In this document: one piece after another, positions 1 through 12,020 of the stretch
How the letters are laid out: every line of letters starts with the position of its first letter
Position numbering within the stretch: the stretch's first letter is position 1
Assembly: GCF_029962835.1 (NCBI RefSeq)
Contig: NC_080583.1
Coordinates: forward strand, 71,719,158-71,783,157
Length of the DNA: 64,000 nt
Direction of reading: 5' to 3'
From: Magnolia sinica
Taxonomy: Eukaryota > Streptophyta > Magnoliopsida > Magnoliales > Magnoliaceae
Position numbers and translations under genes: made by a program
Notes under the pieces: generated by a model
Told to the model about the DNA's origin: nothing
What the model saw: only the letters and a program-made list of their open reading frames with translations
Databases searched by the model: none

Positions 1-1415
1 GGAAAAGGGACGGTCTAACAAACACTGCCCAGTCTGCAGTGTAGCCCAGCACCAAATGAATTGAAAATCCAGGCTATTGGCATGGCCTGGCTTACCTCAT
101 GCATGGCTCTGACACATCGTAAACTGCAATGTATGGTCAGCGTAGAGTTGCAGGTGTGCCAGCAGAACAACTCATATTACATGTTCCTAGGCCTTAAATT
201 AGCACCAGTGGGACCATTTTGGTGATCCAGACCATCGATCTGGTATGCCATTGTGGATGGCCCATGCCCCCAAAACTCATACCCGTTCTTTCCCACAAGC
301 ACATCAGTCTCAAGATTTCCATTGATTGACTGAGATGCCCAAAAGAAACGCCTTAGTAGGGGGCCAGCCAGCCTAGCCTAGCTCTGGTATTCTCGGAGGA
401 CTGGCCCTGGGCTTGATAGCGAAGCCTGGTGTTGGGGCTGGAGTCCGGCCAATAATGAATGGCATCAGACGGTCAGATCGTCAATTTGATAACTTATACA
501 AAAAAAAAGAAGAAGAAGAAGAAAAAAGTATAGATGAATTAAAGATATCTGAGTAGTTTACAAGCAACCTTAGATGGAAGACAATGTTTCTAAGATAAAA
601 ACCATTCATACGATGGGATTCGTGGTGGATGGAGTGGATGCTCCCAAAAAATTCTTAAACTCTCTCAAAACTTTTAATTATTTTACAAATCAATTTACAG
701 GGCTGGCGTTAGGTTCAGGCCAGGTAGGGCTGCAAATAGGGTGGTTGGGCATCTGGGCTAGATCCTACCTCATCTTGAACTGAATTCCAACCTCAGGTTC
801 GCTGACTGACACTAACCTGGATTCCTCTTTATTGTATCCTAAACTGTCCTAAACCTTAATGGACCCAACCTAACACAAATTGGTTCAATCTGAACCCAAC
901 CCAGAGTATTTGAACCCTAACCCGACCTGGGAACCCTGACAACTCAGCCCAACCCGACCTGAACGGGGGCTAAGAACTTTTCAAAACGGTTAGGGCCATG
1001 GGTAGGGGGAATAGGGTCAACGTAGGCTATTGACATCCTGCACCTGAGGAACACCTAGTATCTCTCGGCCCCTTTTCTGACTACGAATCTGGTCAATTGA
1101 ACAATTTTGCTGTCTCATTCGAGCTTTTGAAATGAATTCGTTCAGTCTCAAGTCGGATCAATGAAGGGCTTGGACACAGATTCAGCTAAGTTCATGAAAT
1201 GAATTTAAACAAGATGATGATGATGGCTGAAGAGGGTACCAAAAAAGCCTGGTTGAAAATCTTAGTTTTCAAACTCGTTAACTCGTCTCGAAACTCGGCT
1301 AAGTTGACTCATCATGATTTTGAGCCGAGCTGCTCGGAGCATACTAACAAATATCTTTCTTTCTTCGCCCAGAAATTCTCAGGAGATTTTCAAAATTTGA
1401 GGTTTTTCTCAAGAG

Positions 1416-1418
<3 letters not shown>
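1..1418. other. intergenic, no gene recognised
   Basis: No open frame here has a recognisable domain or plausible gene structure. A purine-rich run lies near 500-530. The stretch about 690-960 is rich in words such as CCCAACC and GACCTG. Similar wording occurs at 7140-7227 and 18952-18985, so it may be the decayed body of a short transposon. I see nothing else. Confidence 0.5.

Positions 1419-1419
<1 letters not shown>

Positions 1420-1489
<70 letters not shown>
1420..1489. repeat. (TA)n microsatellite
   Basis: About 34 uninterrupted TA units. The run directly abuts the left end of a 2.9 kb foldback element. A second TA run follows the right end of that element after a short CT run, which suggests the element went into a TA microsatellite. 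Confidence 0.97.
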
Positions 1490-1490
<1 letters not shown>

Positions 1491-4387
1491 AGGAACGCTC
1501 AGCTACGCACCAGTTCACACGTCATTATGTATGAACCTTCCTATCAACCGTCGGATCGGGCAAACGGTCTGGATGAAGGCACTCTTAGCGTGAACTTAAA
1601 AGAGTGAGTTTCCTTCTCTCGCACGCCCTCTTCGAAGGATGTGGCGGAAGCCTTTTCACATGAAATTCTTCCGTTGGGATGCTAGATGGGTCCCACCAAG
1701 ATGTTAGTGATAAATTCACCCCGTCCAAACTTTTTTAAAAATAATTTTATGATATGAACTCAAAATTGAGGTAGATCAAAATCTCAAGTGGGCCACACAG
1801 TGTTGATTAAACTCTCACCATTAAAAACTTCCTAGGGCTACCAAATTTTTGGATCAAGCTGATATTTGTGTTTTTTTCCATCATCCAGGTCTTTATGACC
1901 TAATCTACAGGTTGGATGTCAAAAAAATATCACAGTGGGCCCTAAAAAATATTTAACTGTGAGAATCATTATCACCGCTGCTTCCTGTGGTGTGGTCCAC
2001 TTGAGATTTGGATTTGCCTCAGTTTTGGGATAATGCCTTGAAATGATAAGGAAAAATGGATGGACGGGGTAGATTTCTCACAAACATTATGTTGGGCCCC
2101 AGTTAGGTTTCGGGTGCGCAAAAGGCTTTTATAGGAATAGCGCTGGGAATCTTCTACAAAAGCCTTTCACATTGTGCTGGAAACCTAAGTGGGACCCACC
2201 ATGATGTTTTTGAGAAATCCAATCCGTCCATCCGTTTTATGAGATCATTTTAGGACCTGCGTTCAAAAACGAGCTGAATCCAATACTCAAGTGGGCCGAA
2301 AACGTGAAGATTGAACTAACACAGTTAAAATATTCGTAGGTCACAAAAGTTTTGAATCAACGCATGTAAATATCACTGTAGACCCAAGGAGGTTTCAACA
2401 GTAGGAATTTTCCTAACCACATTTTCTTTAGTACGGCTCACTCGAGCTTTGGATACTGTTCATTTTTGGTAAAATGTCCTAAAATGAACTCACAAAACAG
2501 ATGGACGGGGAGGATTTTTCACAAACATCACAGTGGCCCCCACCTGGGTTCCCATCGCAGGAACTTCTTTAGCAGGAAATTCGCGTCTGACGCCGATTAG
2601 CTACTGGCAGGTTGAGTAACCAGACTCCCTAATGAAGTGACATTGCCAAGTTCTATGGGCCACACCATGATGTATGTTTTGTATTTACACCATCCATCCA
2701 TTTGGAGAGATTATATTAGGGCATGATCCAAAAAATGAGTTAGATCCAAAGATCTAGATGACCCCACCACGGAAAATAGTGGAGAGACTGACGCCCACCA
2801 TTAAAAAGTTCTAAGGGCCACAAAAGTTTTCATCAAGCTAATATTTGTGTTTTCCCTTCTTTCATGTATGCGTTAACACATGAACATATTGGATCTCAAA
2901 TAAAAACCATGGTGGACCTTTTGAAGGTTTCAACAGTGGGCGTCACTCTCACCATAGTTTTCTATGGTGGGGTCCACCCCATCCTTGGATCTACGTCGTT
3001 CTTTGGACTATATCCCAAAATGATCTCTCCAAATGTATGTACGGTGGGGATACAACACATACATCATGGTGGGGCCCACGGAACTTGGTGATGTCACTTC
3101 AGTAGCGAGTCTGGCTACTTAACCTCTGTCAGTATCCAATCCGCATCATCTACTCAACCTTTGTTAGTATCCAATCCCCCTCAGCTACTCAACCTCTGAA
3201 TCCAATCCGCGTCTTCTAATGACACACGCACTTTACTAAGTTTGTTATAAATCTAGGTGGGGCCTATATTGATGTTTTTGAGAAATTTATCCTGTTTATC
3301 CATTTTTTGAGCTCATTTTAGGACTTGAGATCAAAAGTGAGCGGCATACTGTACTCAATTGAGCCGTACCGAAGGAAAAGGGGGTAGAAAAATTCCTACC
3401 ATTGAAACCTCCTTGGGGTCTACAATGATATTTACATGTCATCTATACCATCAATAATGTCATTCCTACTAGGATTAGCTGAGAACACAAATATTATCCT
3501 AATTCAAAACTTCTGTGACCTATAAATATTTCAATTGCGTAACTTCAATCTTTACATTTTTGGCCCACTTGAGTATTGGATTCAGCTCGTTTTTGTGTCC
3601 TAAAATGATCTCATAAAACGGATAGACAGATTGGATTTCTCAAAGACATCACGGTGGGTCTCACTTAGGTTTCCAATGCAATGTGAAAGGCTTTAGCAGA
3701 AAATCTGCAGCGTGATCTTTTTAAGCGTGGATTTCCTGCTAAAGCCTTTTGCGTGTTGAAACCTAAGTGGGCCTACCATAATGTTTTTGAGAAATCTATC
3801 CCATCCATCCATTTTTCCTTATCATTTCAGGGCATTATCCCAAAATTGAGACAGATCCAAATCTCAAGTGGACCACACCACAGGAAGCAGCGGTGATAAT
3901 GATTCTCATCGTTAAATATTTTTTAGGGCCCACCGTGATATTTATTTGACATCCAACCTGTAGATTAGGTCGTAAAGACCTAAATGATGGACAAAAACAC
4001 AAATATTAGCTTGATCCAAAAATTTGGTAGCCTTGGGAAGTTTTTTATGGTGAGAGTTCAATCAACACTGTGTGGCCCACTTGAGATTTTGATCTACCTC
4101 AGTTTTGGGTTCATACCATAAATTTTTTTTTAAAAAATGTATGGATGGCGTTGATTTATCACTAACATCTTGGTGGGACCTACTTAGCATCCCAACAGGA
4201 GAATTTCATGTGAAAAGGTTTCCGCCGCATCCTTTGGAGAGGGTGAAGAGGTTTGCGAGAGAAGGAAACTCGCTCTTTTAAGCTTGCGCTAAGAGCACCT
4301 TCATCCAGACCGTTTGCCTGATCTGACGGTTGATAGGAAGGTTCACACGTAATGACGTGCGAAACAGTTCACAGCTGAGCGTTCCTC
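1490..4387. mobile_element. 2.9 kb foldback element with ~1.1 kb inverted arms
   Basis: The left end GAGGAACGCTCAGCT is mirrored by AGCTGAGCGTTCCTC at the right end. The mirror similarity, with mismatches and small gaps, continues through about 1490-2590 and 3245-4387. Each arm is made of two modules joined near 2110-2160 and 3700-3755. The module at 2160-2590 is itself partly palindromic: it has a CCTAAGTGGGACCCACC-type end on one side and its mirror on the other. The centre holds a different foldback element. There is no transposase-like reading frame, so this is a non-autonomous, probably composite DNA transposon. The superfamily is unresolved. Long arms and a TA-rich target would fit a Mutator-like element, but no target duplication can be read in the TA repeats. 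Confidence 0.8.
2594..3222. mobile_element. foldback MITE, family A, nested in the larger foldback
   Basis: The left end reads GATTAGCTACTGGCAGGTTG and then GAAGTGACATTGCC. The right end is its mirror (GATGTCACTTCAGTAGCGAG, then TACTTAACCTCTGTCAG). Just inside lie the GGCCACACCATGATGTATG core and its mirror CATACATCATGGTGGGGCCC. The right terminus is followed by two further partial copies of the terminal sequence. It belongs with the copies at 19802-20110, 20121-20650 and 39345-41350. Any reading frames inside are by-products of the repeat. Confidence 0.75.
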
Positions 4388-4404
4388 TCTCTCTCTCTCT
4401 CTCT

Positions 4405-4442
<38 letters not shown>
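4388..4442. repeat. (CT)n(TA)n microsatellite
   Basis: About ten CT units followed by about seventeen TA units, directly outside the right terminus of the 2.9 kb foldback. Together with the TA run at 1420-1489 it marks the insertion site. Confidence 0.95.
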
Positions 4443-4444
<2 letters not shown>

Positions 4445-4658
4445 TCCTCAATGTTTTTATATTTTCCCAATAATATCAGGGTAGAAATGTAGGTCTGACT
4501 CGAACCTGACTTGGGACGACTCGTGAATCTACTTATGTAAATAGGGAGGGAATCGAATTCATGACTTCAGCTATTAGCTACAGGAAAAATGAACTTAGTT
4601 AGCATGTCATAATTACATTGTGTTATGTATTTTATATAACTTATCTTGACTATATTAA

Positions 4659-4997
4659 AGGCCCGCTTGGATACCACCAAATAAGTTACCTTTTCTTCTT
4701 ACATAAGTCTCTTATTTAAGATAAGTTTGGTTTATGGTTAATTATAAGTAACTTAAAAAAAAAAAAAAAAAAAACAAAAATTAAAAGTACTAAATCACTT
4801 CGGTTATTTTTTTTAATAGCTTTTCTACTTTTCTTAAATTGCCAAAGAAAGGCATCGGGGGAGACGAATGAGAGGAGAAGCTAATAAATATGTTATTTAT
4901 GTACCAAACATACTTATCTTATTAATAAGTAGAAACTAAGATAGCCTACTTGTGGCATAAGTAGCTTATTTTAAGCAACTTAATATTCAAAGGCCCC
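4659..4997. mobile_element. short TIR element (GGGCCTGTTTGG type), copy 1
   Basis: The ends read AGGCCCGCTTGGATACC and, inverted, GGGGCCTTTGAATATT. The body is rich in AAGTAACTTA-type words in both orientations. TAA stands at both borders, which fits the TWA target duplication of PIF/Harbinger-type MITEs, although three bases are weak evidence. It contains no coding capacity and a short poly(A) run. Related copies lie at 5361-5963 and 54910-56101. Confidence 0.65.
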
Positions 4998-5360
4998 TAA
5001 ATATCTACTCCTAGCTAGAATATCTAGTTTGAGTTGAGTTGGGTGGAGCCTTCAAGCCAACCCAGTGGAAGATCGAGCTGAGTTTTCAGGTTTTCAAATT
5101 CAGCTGAAGTTTGCATCCAACGTAGATGAAAAGGGAAGAGTTATTTGGTTCTCTGGTAGAGTGCGATAGTTCATACACAGAAGGTTAGAAATCGTTCATG
5201 TAACATATTTAACTCAAATTAAACCAATCAAAATATGCAACCACTGTAGATAGGTCATCAAAAATATTCAGATTAATTAAACAAATCTCTCTTACTATTC
5301 ATGGGTTTTTGTTTGTAGGCCTTGGACCCCCATGTACTTTTCACTTCAACTGTCCACTAA
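4998..5360. other. intergenic gap
   Basis: AT-rich sequence between two related short TIR elements. I see no gene, RNA or repeat in it. Confidence 0.5.
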
Positions 5361-5963
5361 GGGCCTGTTTGGATACCATCAAATAAGTTACCTTTTCTAC
5401 TTATAGCAGTAGATAAGTAAGTTTGGTTTAAGATCAATTATAAAAAACTTTTTTACTTAAAAGGTACTTGAGCATTTCAGCTTCCTAAGTAGAAACCAAA
5501 ATAAGTTACTTGAAGCATAAATAACTTAACTAAGTTTAGTTTAAGATCAATTATAAATAAAGGTACTTGAGCACTTCAGCTTCATAAGTAGAAACCAAGA
5601 TAAGTTACTTGAAGCATAAGTAACTTTTCTTAACTAACTTAGCATTTGGATTGGAAGTTGCTTAAGATAAGTTACTTATGCCACGAATACCTTATCTTAA
5701 TTTCTACTTATTAAGAAGATAAGTATGTTTGATAAACAACATACTTATTAGCTTCTACTCTCTTTTTGTTTCTCCTTATGCCTTTCTTTAACAACTCATG
5801 AAAAGTAGAAAAGCTAAAAAAATTAACTGAAGTGAAGTACTTTTAAGTAAAAAAGTTACTTATGATTAATCTAAACTAAACTTACTTATCTAAAATAAAT
5901 TACTTATTTACTACTGTAAATAAAAAAAGCAACTTATTAATTTGGTGGTATCCAAACAGGCCC
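5361..5963. mobile_element. short TIR element (GGGCCTGTTTGG type), copy 2
   Basis: The terminal inverted repeats match over GGGCCTGTTTGGATACCA on both ends, and mirror similarity continues well into the body. TAA precedes the left end and TGA follows the right, an imperfect match to a TWA target duplication. There is also a partial internal direct repeat: words such as TTTAAGATCAATTATAA occur near 5420 and 5540. This is a non-autonomous MITE with no coding capacity. Confidence 0.85.
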
Positions 5964-7227
5964 TGAATGTCTACCAATCAGCCAGTTTAAGAGATCATCT
6001 CAGTGTAGTTTCCTTTTATCAACCAGTAATCTAACCCATGGTTTCTACGTTTTAACTTAGTTGCTTATATGCCACGGGTGCAACCTTATACTTGTGTATC
6101 AGCCCTCGCCCTCTGCCGGAGTATCTAAATGTGCTGTTTGGGCCGGGATTGGACCTCATGCATGGCCCAATCAATGTTTGTCTGGGGTTTGGGCTCGAGT
6201 CATTTTAGTCCAATCCAGCCTGACACTACCAACTTTATGTACATGTATTCTATCCATCGTTTGAAAACCAGGAACTTGGACTTGGTTCGGTCAACCAACG
6301 ATTCAAGATTCGGCTGATTTTGTAAATTTTGAGTAAGTCTATTATATTTTTAGTTAAAAAAAAAAGAATATGATTACATATAAAAAATCATATGATATTA
6401 ATGTATTTAAAAATACTAATTAATAGTATATATTTTGATAAATTTCCAACTATATGAATATTCATTTTAATACCTATTATTTTCATCAGTACCAAAGCAT
6501 GGTACTAGAAATAAATACCTTCCTTTTGCATGAATGTTGCATGAACACATACAACAAAATTCAAAATAAAAAGAAAAGGAAAATTTTGCACCCGTACCTT
6601 TCAAGAAGTCTAGTATCATGTTATTATTGACAAATAAAGGAGAAGTGTGATTTGAGTAGTAAAATATTAATTTGAACATAAAAGGGATTAGAATCTAATC
6701 TAAGCATATTAATTGATATGAAATTGCTATTACGAAATAAATTTAACATTTTCTTCGAAATGACTCGGTGGATCTCCCGAATTAATTAAAAACTTGATGA
6801 AGTTGCCTAAAACTCGAGCTGCTGGTTTTGTATAGAAATGATCGATCACAAGGTTTTTGGTCAAATTTAGTAAACTCGAGTAAGTCCTTGGTTTACTCCC
6901 TAAGTTTTTGAACAATGATTATATCCAACAAATATACCATTCCAATGCTTAGTCAGACAACTCATCCATTTTGAATGTACACCATTGGTTTCATTCTTCT
7001 GAAATGTATATTCCTTTATGCTAGTGTGGCCTACTTGATCAACGGATGAATCAAGAACATTTAAGTGGGAAATAGAGATTTTATTAATTTTCTGGCTGGG
7101 CAGGACTATGTTTGAATGACCCAAATAAAATTTCCAGGCTTAGGTCAAAGCGTGCTGTGCTCAACTCATGTTAGGATCGGGCCTTGGGTCTTAAGTCTCG
7201 AGTTGAACCCATGCTTAGCCTATCCTG
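5964..7227. other. intergenic, no gene recognised
   Basis: AT-rich sequence without a supported gene. The last ~90 bases, with words such as GGGCCTTGGGTC, resemble a decayed short element. The matching continuation after the retrotransposon is at 18952-18985 (ACCTGGCCCATTGCCACC), so the young Ty3 element seems to have landed in an older repeat. Confidence 0.45.
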
Positions 7228-9398
7228 TGTTCACACCCCAAGTGTAGGGTTGTGATGTAGTAATAAACTCAGTAAGACCGAGGTCGAATTCATAGGGACT
7301 GATACCTGTACGTTATCTGAAATCAAGTAAAACTAGAACTAGACTAAGATGCGATCTAAACAAAATAGAATTTAAGAAATAATTGTGGAAGAATTATCTA
7401 AGACTTTAAGGAATTCAGAAAAAGAAAACTAGGGATTCAGAGGATCCACTTGTAGAGATCAGGGAGATCGTATGCCAGGATCACAAATTATGGAAATTTA
7501 CTGAACTGCCATTGATATAGGTTTCAAGAGATGATATGAATTAGAATGGATTCCATCACCAAACCATGCCCATGAGACAAAGCAAACAACAGAATTAATC
7601 TAATTACCAATCAATCAACATGCCATGAAGGTTAGGAAGGTACTGTCATCCTACCATGCCCATGGGACAATGATGAACAACAGGGCTTCCTGACTTCATA
7701 AATATAAAAAGAGGAAAGAAATATTCGAAGCCATTGCAAGCCCATTGTAATTTCAGTCACAACATGCCATTAAAAACTAAAAATATTCCCATAAAATTAA
7801 ATCAAAAATAATCTCTTCAATCTAATCAAAGGGCACCAGCAACATCTCTCCCATCAGGCTACAAGCTTCACCCCTTAGCCCTAGCTAATAGGATTAGCTA
7901 CACATGGATGGGTTGGTTAAACAAAATAAAATAAAGAAAAGAAAAAGAAAAGAACAAGAAGGGATGAGAGAGAAAACCCAGCTTTTTCTCCTGTCTTCAC
8001 TCTTCCAGCCCTTTTCCCCACCACGCACAGCAGCAGCAGAAGAACTACCGTTTCCACGTATAGCAGCAGCAAAACTACCTCCCAGCACGTCCTTTCGCGT
8101 CTCCACCCAGCAACCAGCCTCCAAATTCCCGCACACCCCAGTCGTCCTCCCTTCTCTCTCTTTTAAAGACCAAAAACTCCCTCTGGCGCTGCTGCAGAGT
8201 CCTGAGGGGATTAGGCTGCGGAAAGCTTCGCAGTCAGGAACGCAAACCGTGTTCGTATGCGGAGTGGAACGCAGATATATTGTGTTTGGAACGAGATTTT
8301 GGACGACTGATCATCCAAAAATCAGAATCGGACTTCTTGGGGGTGGTCACGGTTCCCTGCTGATGAAAATGAATGATTTGGATTGCTGATCCGACCACCG
8401 TCTTGATCAAGGAACCGCCCGGAAGTCCCGGCTGCGCGCAACAGGGCTTGCGCGGTTCGGACGCTGTACTGATGGTGGGGCCCACGATCGGGTTTCTCCA
8501 GATAATCCACTCCGTTCATTATATTACCCTCGCAATTTCGGTCGGAAATGACTAATTTTGAATCTATTTCGGTGCGCCCCACGTAGTTTTCATTCAGCCG
8601 TCCATTCTCCGTTTGGACAGTTGGATTGCAATCCTCACTGTCTTCTGAGTTTCTGACACCTAGGCGAGGGTAATTACCCCCTTTTTATCACCTTGGACGG
8701 TCCAGATTTTCAGCATATGTGATGGATGGGTCCCACAGTCAAAAAAACCGGAATCGGCCGTCTAAATGCTGTTGCGTTTTTGAACAGGACGCGGGTCAGC
8801 GGTGGCTGACCCTTTGTAGGAATTCGGTGCACCACAGGAGTGCACCGTCTATGCACTCGCATGCTCCTTGTGGGGTCCATCATGATGTATATATGAAATC
8901 CGCTCCGTCCATACACTCTATCACATCATTTAGACCATGGAGATCGGAGATGAAGCATATCCAAACAGCAGGTGGGCCCAGAATCATGATTCCGAGGGAT
9001 GATCTATCCATTAGGCCACTTCCACCAGGATACAACAAGCGAAATTCTACATGTACGGTTAATTTATATTCTTCAGGCCGTGTATGAAATTTCGGGACAA
9101 ACGGATGGTGAGAAACCTATGATCTTGCATTCTGGCTGACTTTCGGGCCACTTGAACTTCAGTTTCTCGATTTTTTTAGATTTCGGCTGTGTAAAATCGT
9201 CGATCCCAATCCCCAGGAGTCCGTCCCCTGCTTTTGTGACATCGGAGTGCCGAATCCGTGCTTTTAATACCCAATTTCAGTTTAAGCTCCTGATTGCATC
9301 TTGTAACAAAACACAATTAAAACCGGGCGTTAAACAGTATCATACCCGTAAATCCAGGTAATAATTGGGGTCTAATATGTAATATTTGACCCTCAACA
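7228..9398 (-). repeat. 3' LTR of the Athila-like element
   Basis: Near-identical to 16782-18951. On the plus strand it starts TGTTCACACCCCAAGTG and ends TTTGACCCTCAACA. The part about 8826-9010 has a GGTGCACC...GGTGCAC-type palindrome, then GTGGGGTCCATCATGATG and a CCGTCCATAC block. This resembles both the foldback-MITE core and part of another LTR at 30322-30420. Confidence 0.95.
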
Positions 9399-9412
9399 CA
9401 ACCCCCAACCAG
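9399..9412 (-). other. polypurine tract of the Athila-like element
   Basis: On the coding strand the sequence directly before the 3' LTR reads GGTTGGGGGTTG. This is the expected site of plus-strand priming. Confidence 0.7.
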
Positions 9413-10760
9413 CATTTTGCTAGTCCCGAGCAAAATATGCGAAAATTAAGTTGAGAATTACGAGATAATTCTTGTGAAGCCGAGTGATATTTTGAAAAAC
9501 AATCCAGATATGAGAAATCTTAAGATTCATGAATGCTGATTATCAGTTTCTCCTGGCCTCTTATGCACGGTGAATTTCATAATCAAGTTCAAATATTAAT
9601 CCATAAACTAGAATAATAAACATTGAGTTCCATGGGTGTATAGTGAAATCTCGGTTTACCATCATCAAGAGATTCAATTCTTTATTTCAGGATTTCGTTG
9701 GTAATCAACAAGAGAACTCATGATAACTAAAACTTGCCTCACAGATCATTTTTTTCATTTTTCTAGTTTTTTTTTTTTTTTCATTAAAAGTAATGCCAAG
9801 AAGGGGAATTGAGTCCTCACCTATAGGGAGCAAACCTATGGTAAAGACTGTAAATCCAATTGTTTCACTTATCATTCATGGGGAATTAAATCTACACCTA
9901 TAAGGAGCAAACCTATGGTGTAAACCATTCGCCCAATCCTTTCAATTTTCCAAGTTGGTTCCTTTCATGTTTAGTGATTACTAAGTTAATCCTTTAATAT
10001 CGAACTGAAACCTTAATATGCAAGCGAGATGTGTCCTGCGAATTTATGACTCAATCAATGTCTACAAATTCTAGTAATGGATTAACAATTCAAACTTAGC
10101 TCTGAAATTTGATAGATGACTGAATCCAAGAGTCATAAAGTACCAACATCACGCATCTTGTAGTTCTAAATCCAAGATGGCCGTCAAAATCGTTTCGAAT
10201 TCATATGAAATTCTAGAAAATTTTTTAAAAATTTTCACAATCTCTGCTCAAGACTAGGAACATACTGATTAGGAAGCCTAATCTCCCACCCCCAACCTAA
10301 AATCTACATTGTCCTCAATGTAAAAGAAATAAGCATGCAATGCACATGGGACAAAATGAGTAAATGAGAAGTAATGGGAAGATAGTACCTGGATGATGCA
10401 TAGAGAGACACTTTTCAAGAGATCACAGCCTGGGCACCGATCAGCACGAGAGAAAAGGCAACAAAAATAACACAAAATAAAATCCTACCTATACCATTTT
10501 CGTAGGTGCTTTCGATTGCATTTAGCGTATGCAACAAGCCTTTAAACCCCTAGGTTACCCCTAGTGGACGAGTTGTAGTCTCGTGAGGGTTTGCAGTAAT
10601 GTTACCCACAAACATTGAACTAACTAATGATAAAAATGAAATGAAATGAAGAGCTGGGTTGCCTCCCAGGAGCGCTAAGTTTACGTCTTCAGCCAGACCA
10701 AAGCAACTATCATAATCCTATGAAAGCGATAAACCTACCTATACCTCCATCAGACTAGGA
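9413..10760 (-). other. 3' non-coding segment of the Athila-like element
   Basis: About 1.35 kb between the end of integrase and the purine tract. Some Athila relatives carry an envelope-like frame here. I see only short frames with no signal peptide or membrane pattern, so it is read as non-coding. Confidence 0.6.
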
Positions 10761-10762
10761 GA

Positions 10763-12020
10763 TCAGTCCTGGTAAACAGGATCAGTCAGAGGCATGGACA
10801 TGTCCTCTGAATCAAATTTCTCGACAAATGGCTTTAAACGATGTCCATTTACTTTAAACTCCTTGCCATTGTCGGGATCTCTTATCTCGACGGCCCCATG
10901 AGGATAAGCAGTAACAACAATGTAAGGGCCGGTCCAACGAGATCGAAGCTTACCCGGAAAGAGATGTAATCGAGAATTATACAAAAGGACTTTCTGGCCT
11001 GGCGTGAATGATTTTCGTAGAATATGTTGATCATGAAACGCTTTCATCTTGTCCTTGTAAATTCTCGAATTATCGTACGCATCTTTCCGGATTTCTTCAA
11101 GTTCATTCAATTGAAGTTTGCGCAGCGAGCCAGCGTTGTCCAGATTGAAATTAAGATTTTTGATCGCCCAGTACGCTTTATGTTCCAGCTCTACCGGCAA
11201 GTGACAAGCTTTCCCATAGACAAGTCTAAAGGGAGACATTCCAATAGGGATTTTAAAGGCAGTACGGTATGCCCATAAGGCATCGGTCAGTCGGATTGAC
11301 CAATCCTTACGATCAGGGTTAACCGTTTTCTCCAAAATGTGTTTAATCTCCCTATTGGAAATCTCAGCTTGTCCACTTGTCTGTGGATGGTATGGGGTGC
11401 TCACCTTATGAGAGATACCGTATTTCTTCATTAAGCTCTCGAATGGTCTATTACAAAAGTGTGAGCCCCCATCACTAATGATGGCTCGAGGCGTTCCGAA
11501 TCGAGAGAGGATGTTTTCTTTTAGGAATTTAATAACCGTGCGATGGTCATTCTTTCGACACGGAATCGCTTCGACCCATTTAGTGACATAATCCACTGCG
11601 AGCAAAATATACAGATTTCCAAACGATTGGGGGAATGGTCCCATGAAATCGATGCCCCAGCAATCAAATGCTTCAATGATAAGGATGAGATTCAAAGGCA
11701 TCATATTTCGACGGGACAATGCTCCCAATTTCTGACAACGCTCACAAGCTTTGCAAAACTCATGAGTATCCCTAAACATAGTGGGCCAGTAAAAGCCACA
11801 TTGCAGAATCTTGGCCGTGGTCTTTTTAGCAGAAAAGTGACCACCACAGGCCTCTGAGTGACAGAAGGAGATGACGTTCTGATGCTCATTTTTTCGTACA
11901 CATCTCCTTAGAATTTGGTCTGGGCAATATTTAAATAAGTAAGGATCATCCCAGAAAAAGTTGCGCACCTCGGTGAAGAATTTCTTCTTATCTTGCGCAG
12001 TCCACTGTGTCGGTATGGCA
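10763..12020 (-). mobile_element. integrase region of the Athila-like element
   Basis: The zinc-binding H-H-C-C segment (HSEACGGH, then CKACERCQK) comes first. The catalytic core follows with [18 protein letters not shown] and [10 protein letters not shown], carrying the D, D and E of the DDE family. The C-terminal part (VNGHRLKPF) ends without a chromodomain, as expected for the Athila/Tat group rather than chromoviruses. It inserts the double-stranded DNA copy into the host genome. Part of a broken element. Confidence 0.92.

Noticed and set aside
1199-1534. 111-residue frame with a long Ile-Tyr run
   Set aside because: The run is the translated TA microsatellite. No domain or gene structure supports it.
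7904-8389. 161-residue plus-strand frame, repeated at 17458-17943
   Set aside because: It lies within both LTRs of the Athila-like element, antisense to it. Its conservation only reflects the young age of the LTR pair.
10278-10475. Possible envelope-like small frame in the 3' segment of the Athila-like element
   Set aside because: 65 residues, with no signal peptide or transmembrane pattern typical of such proteins. Better read as non-coding.
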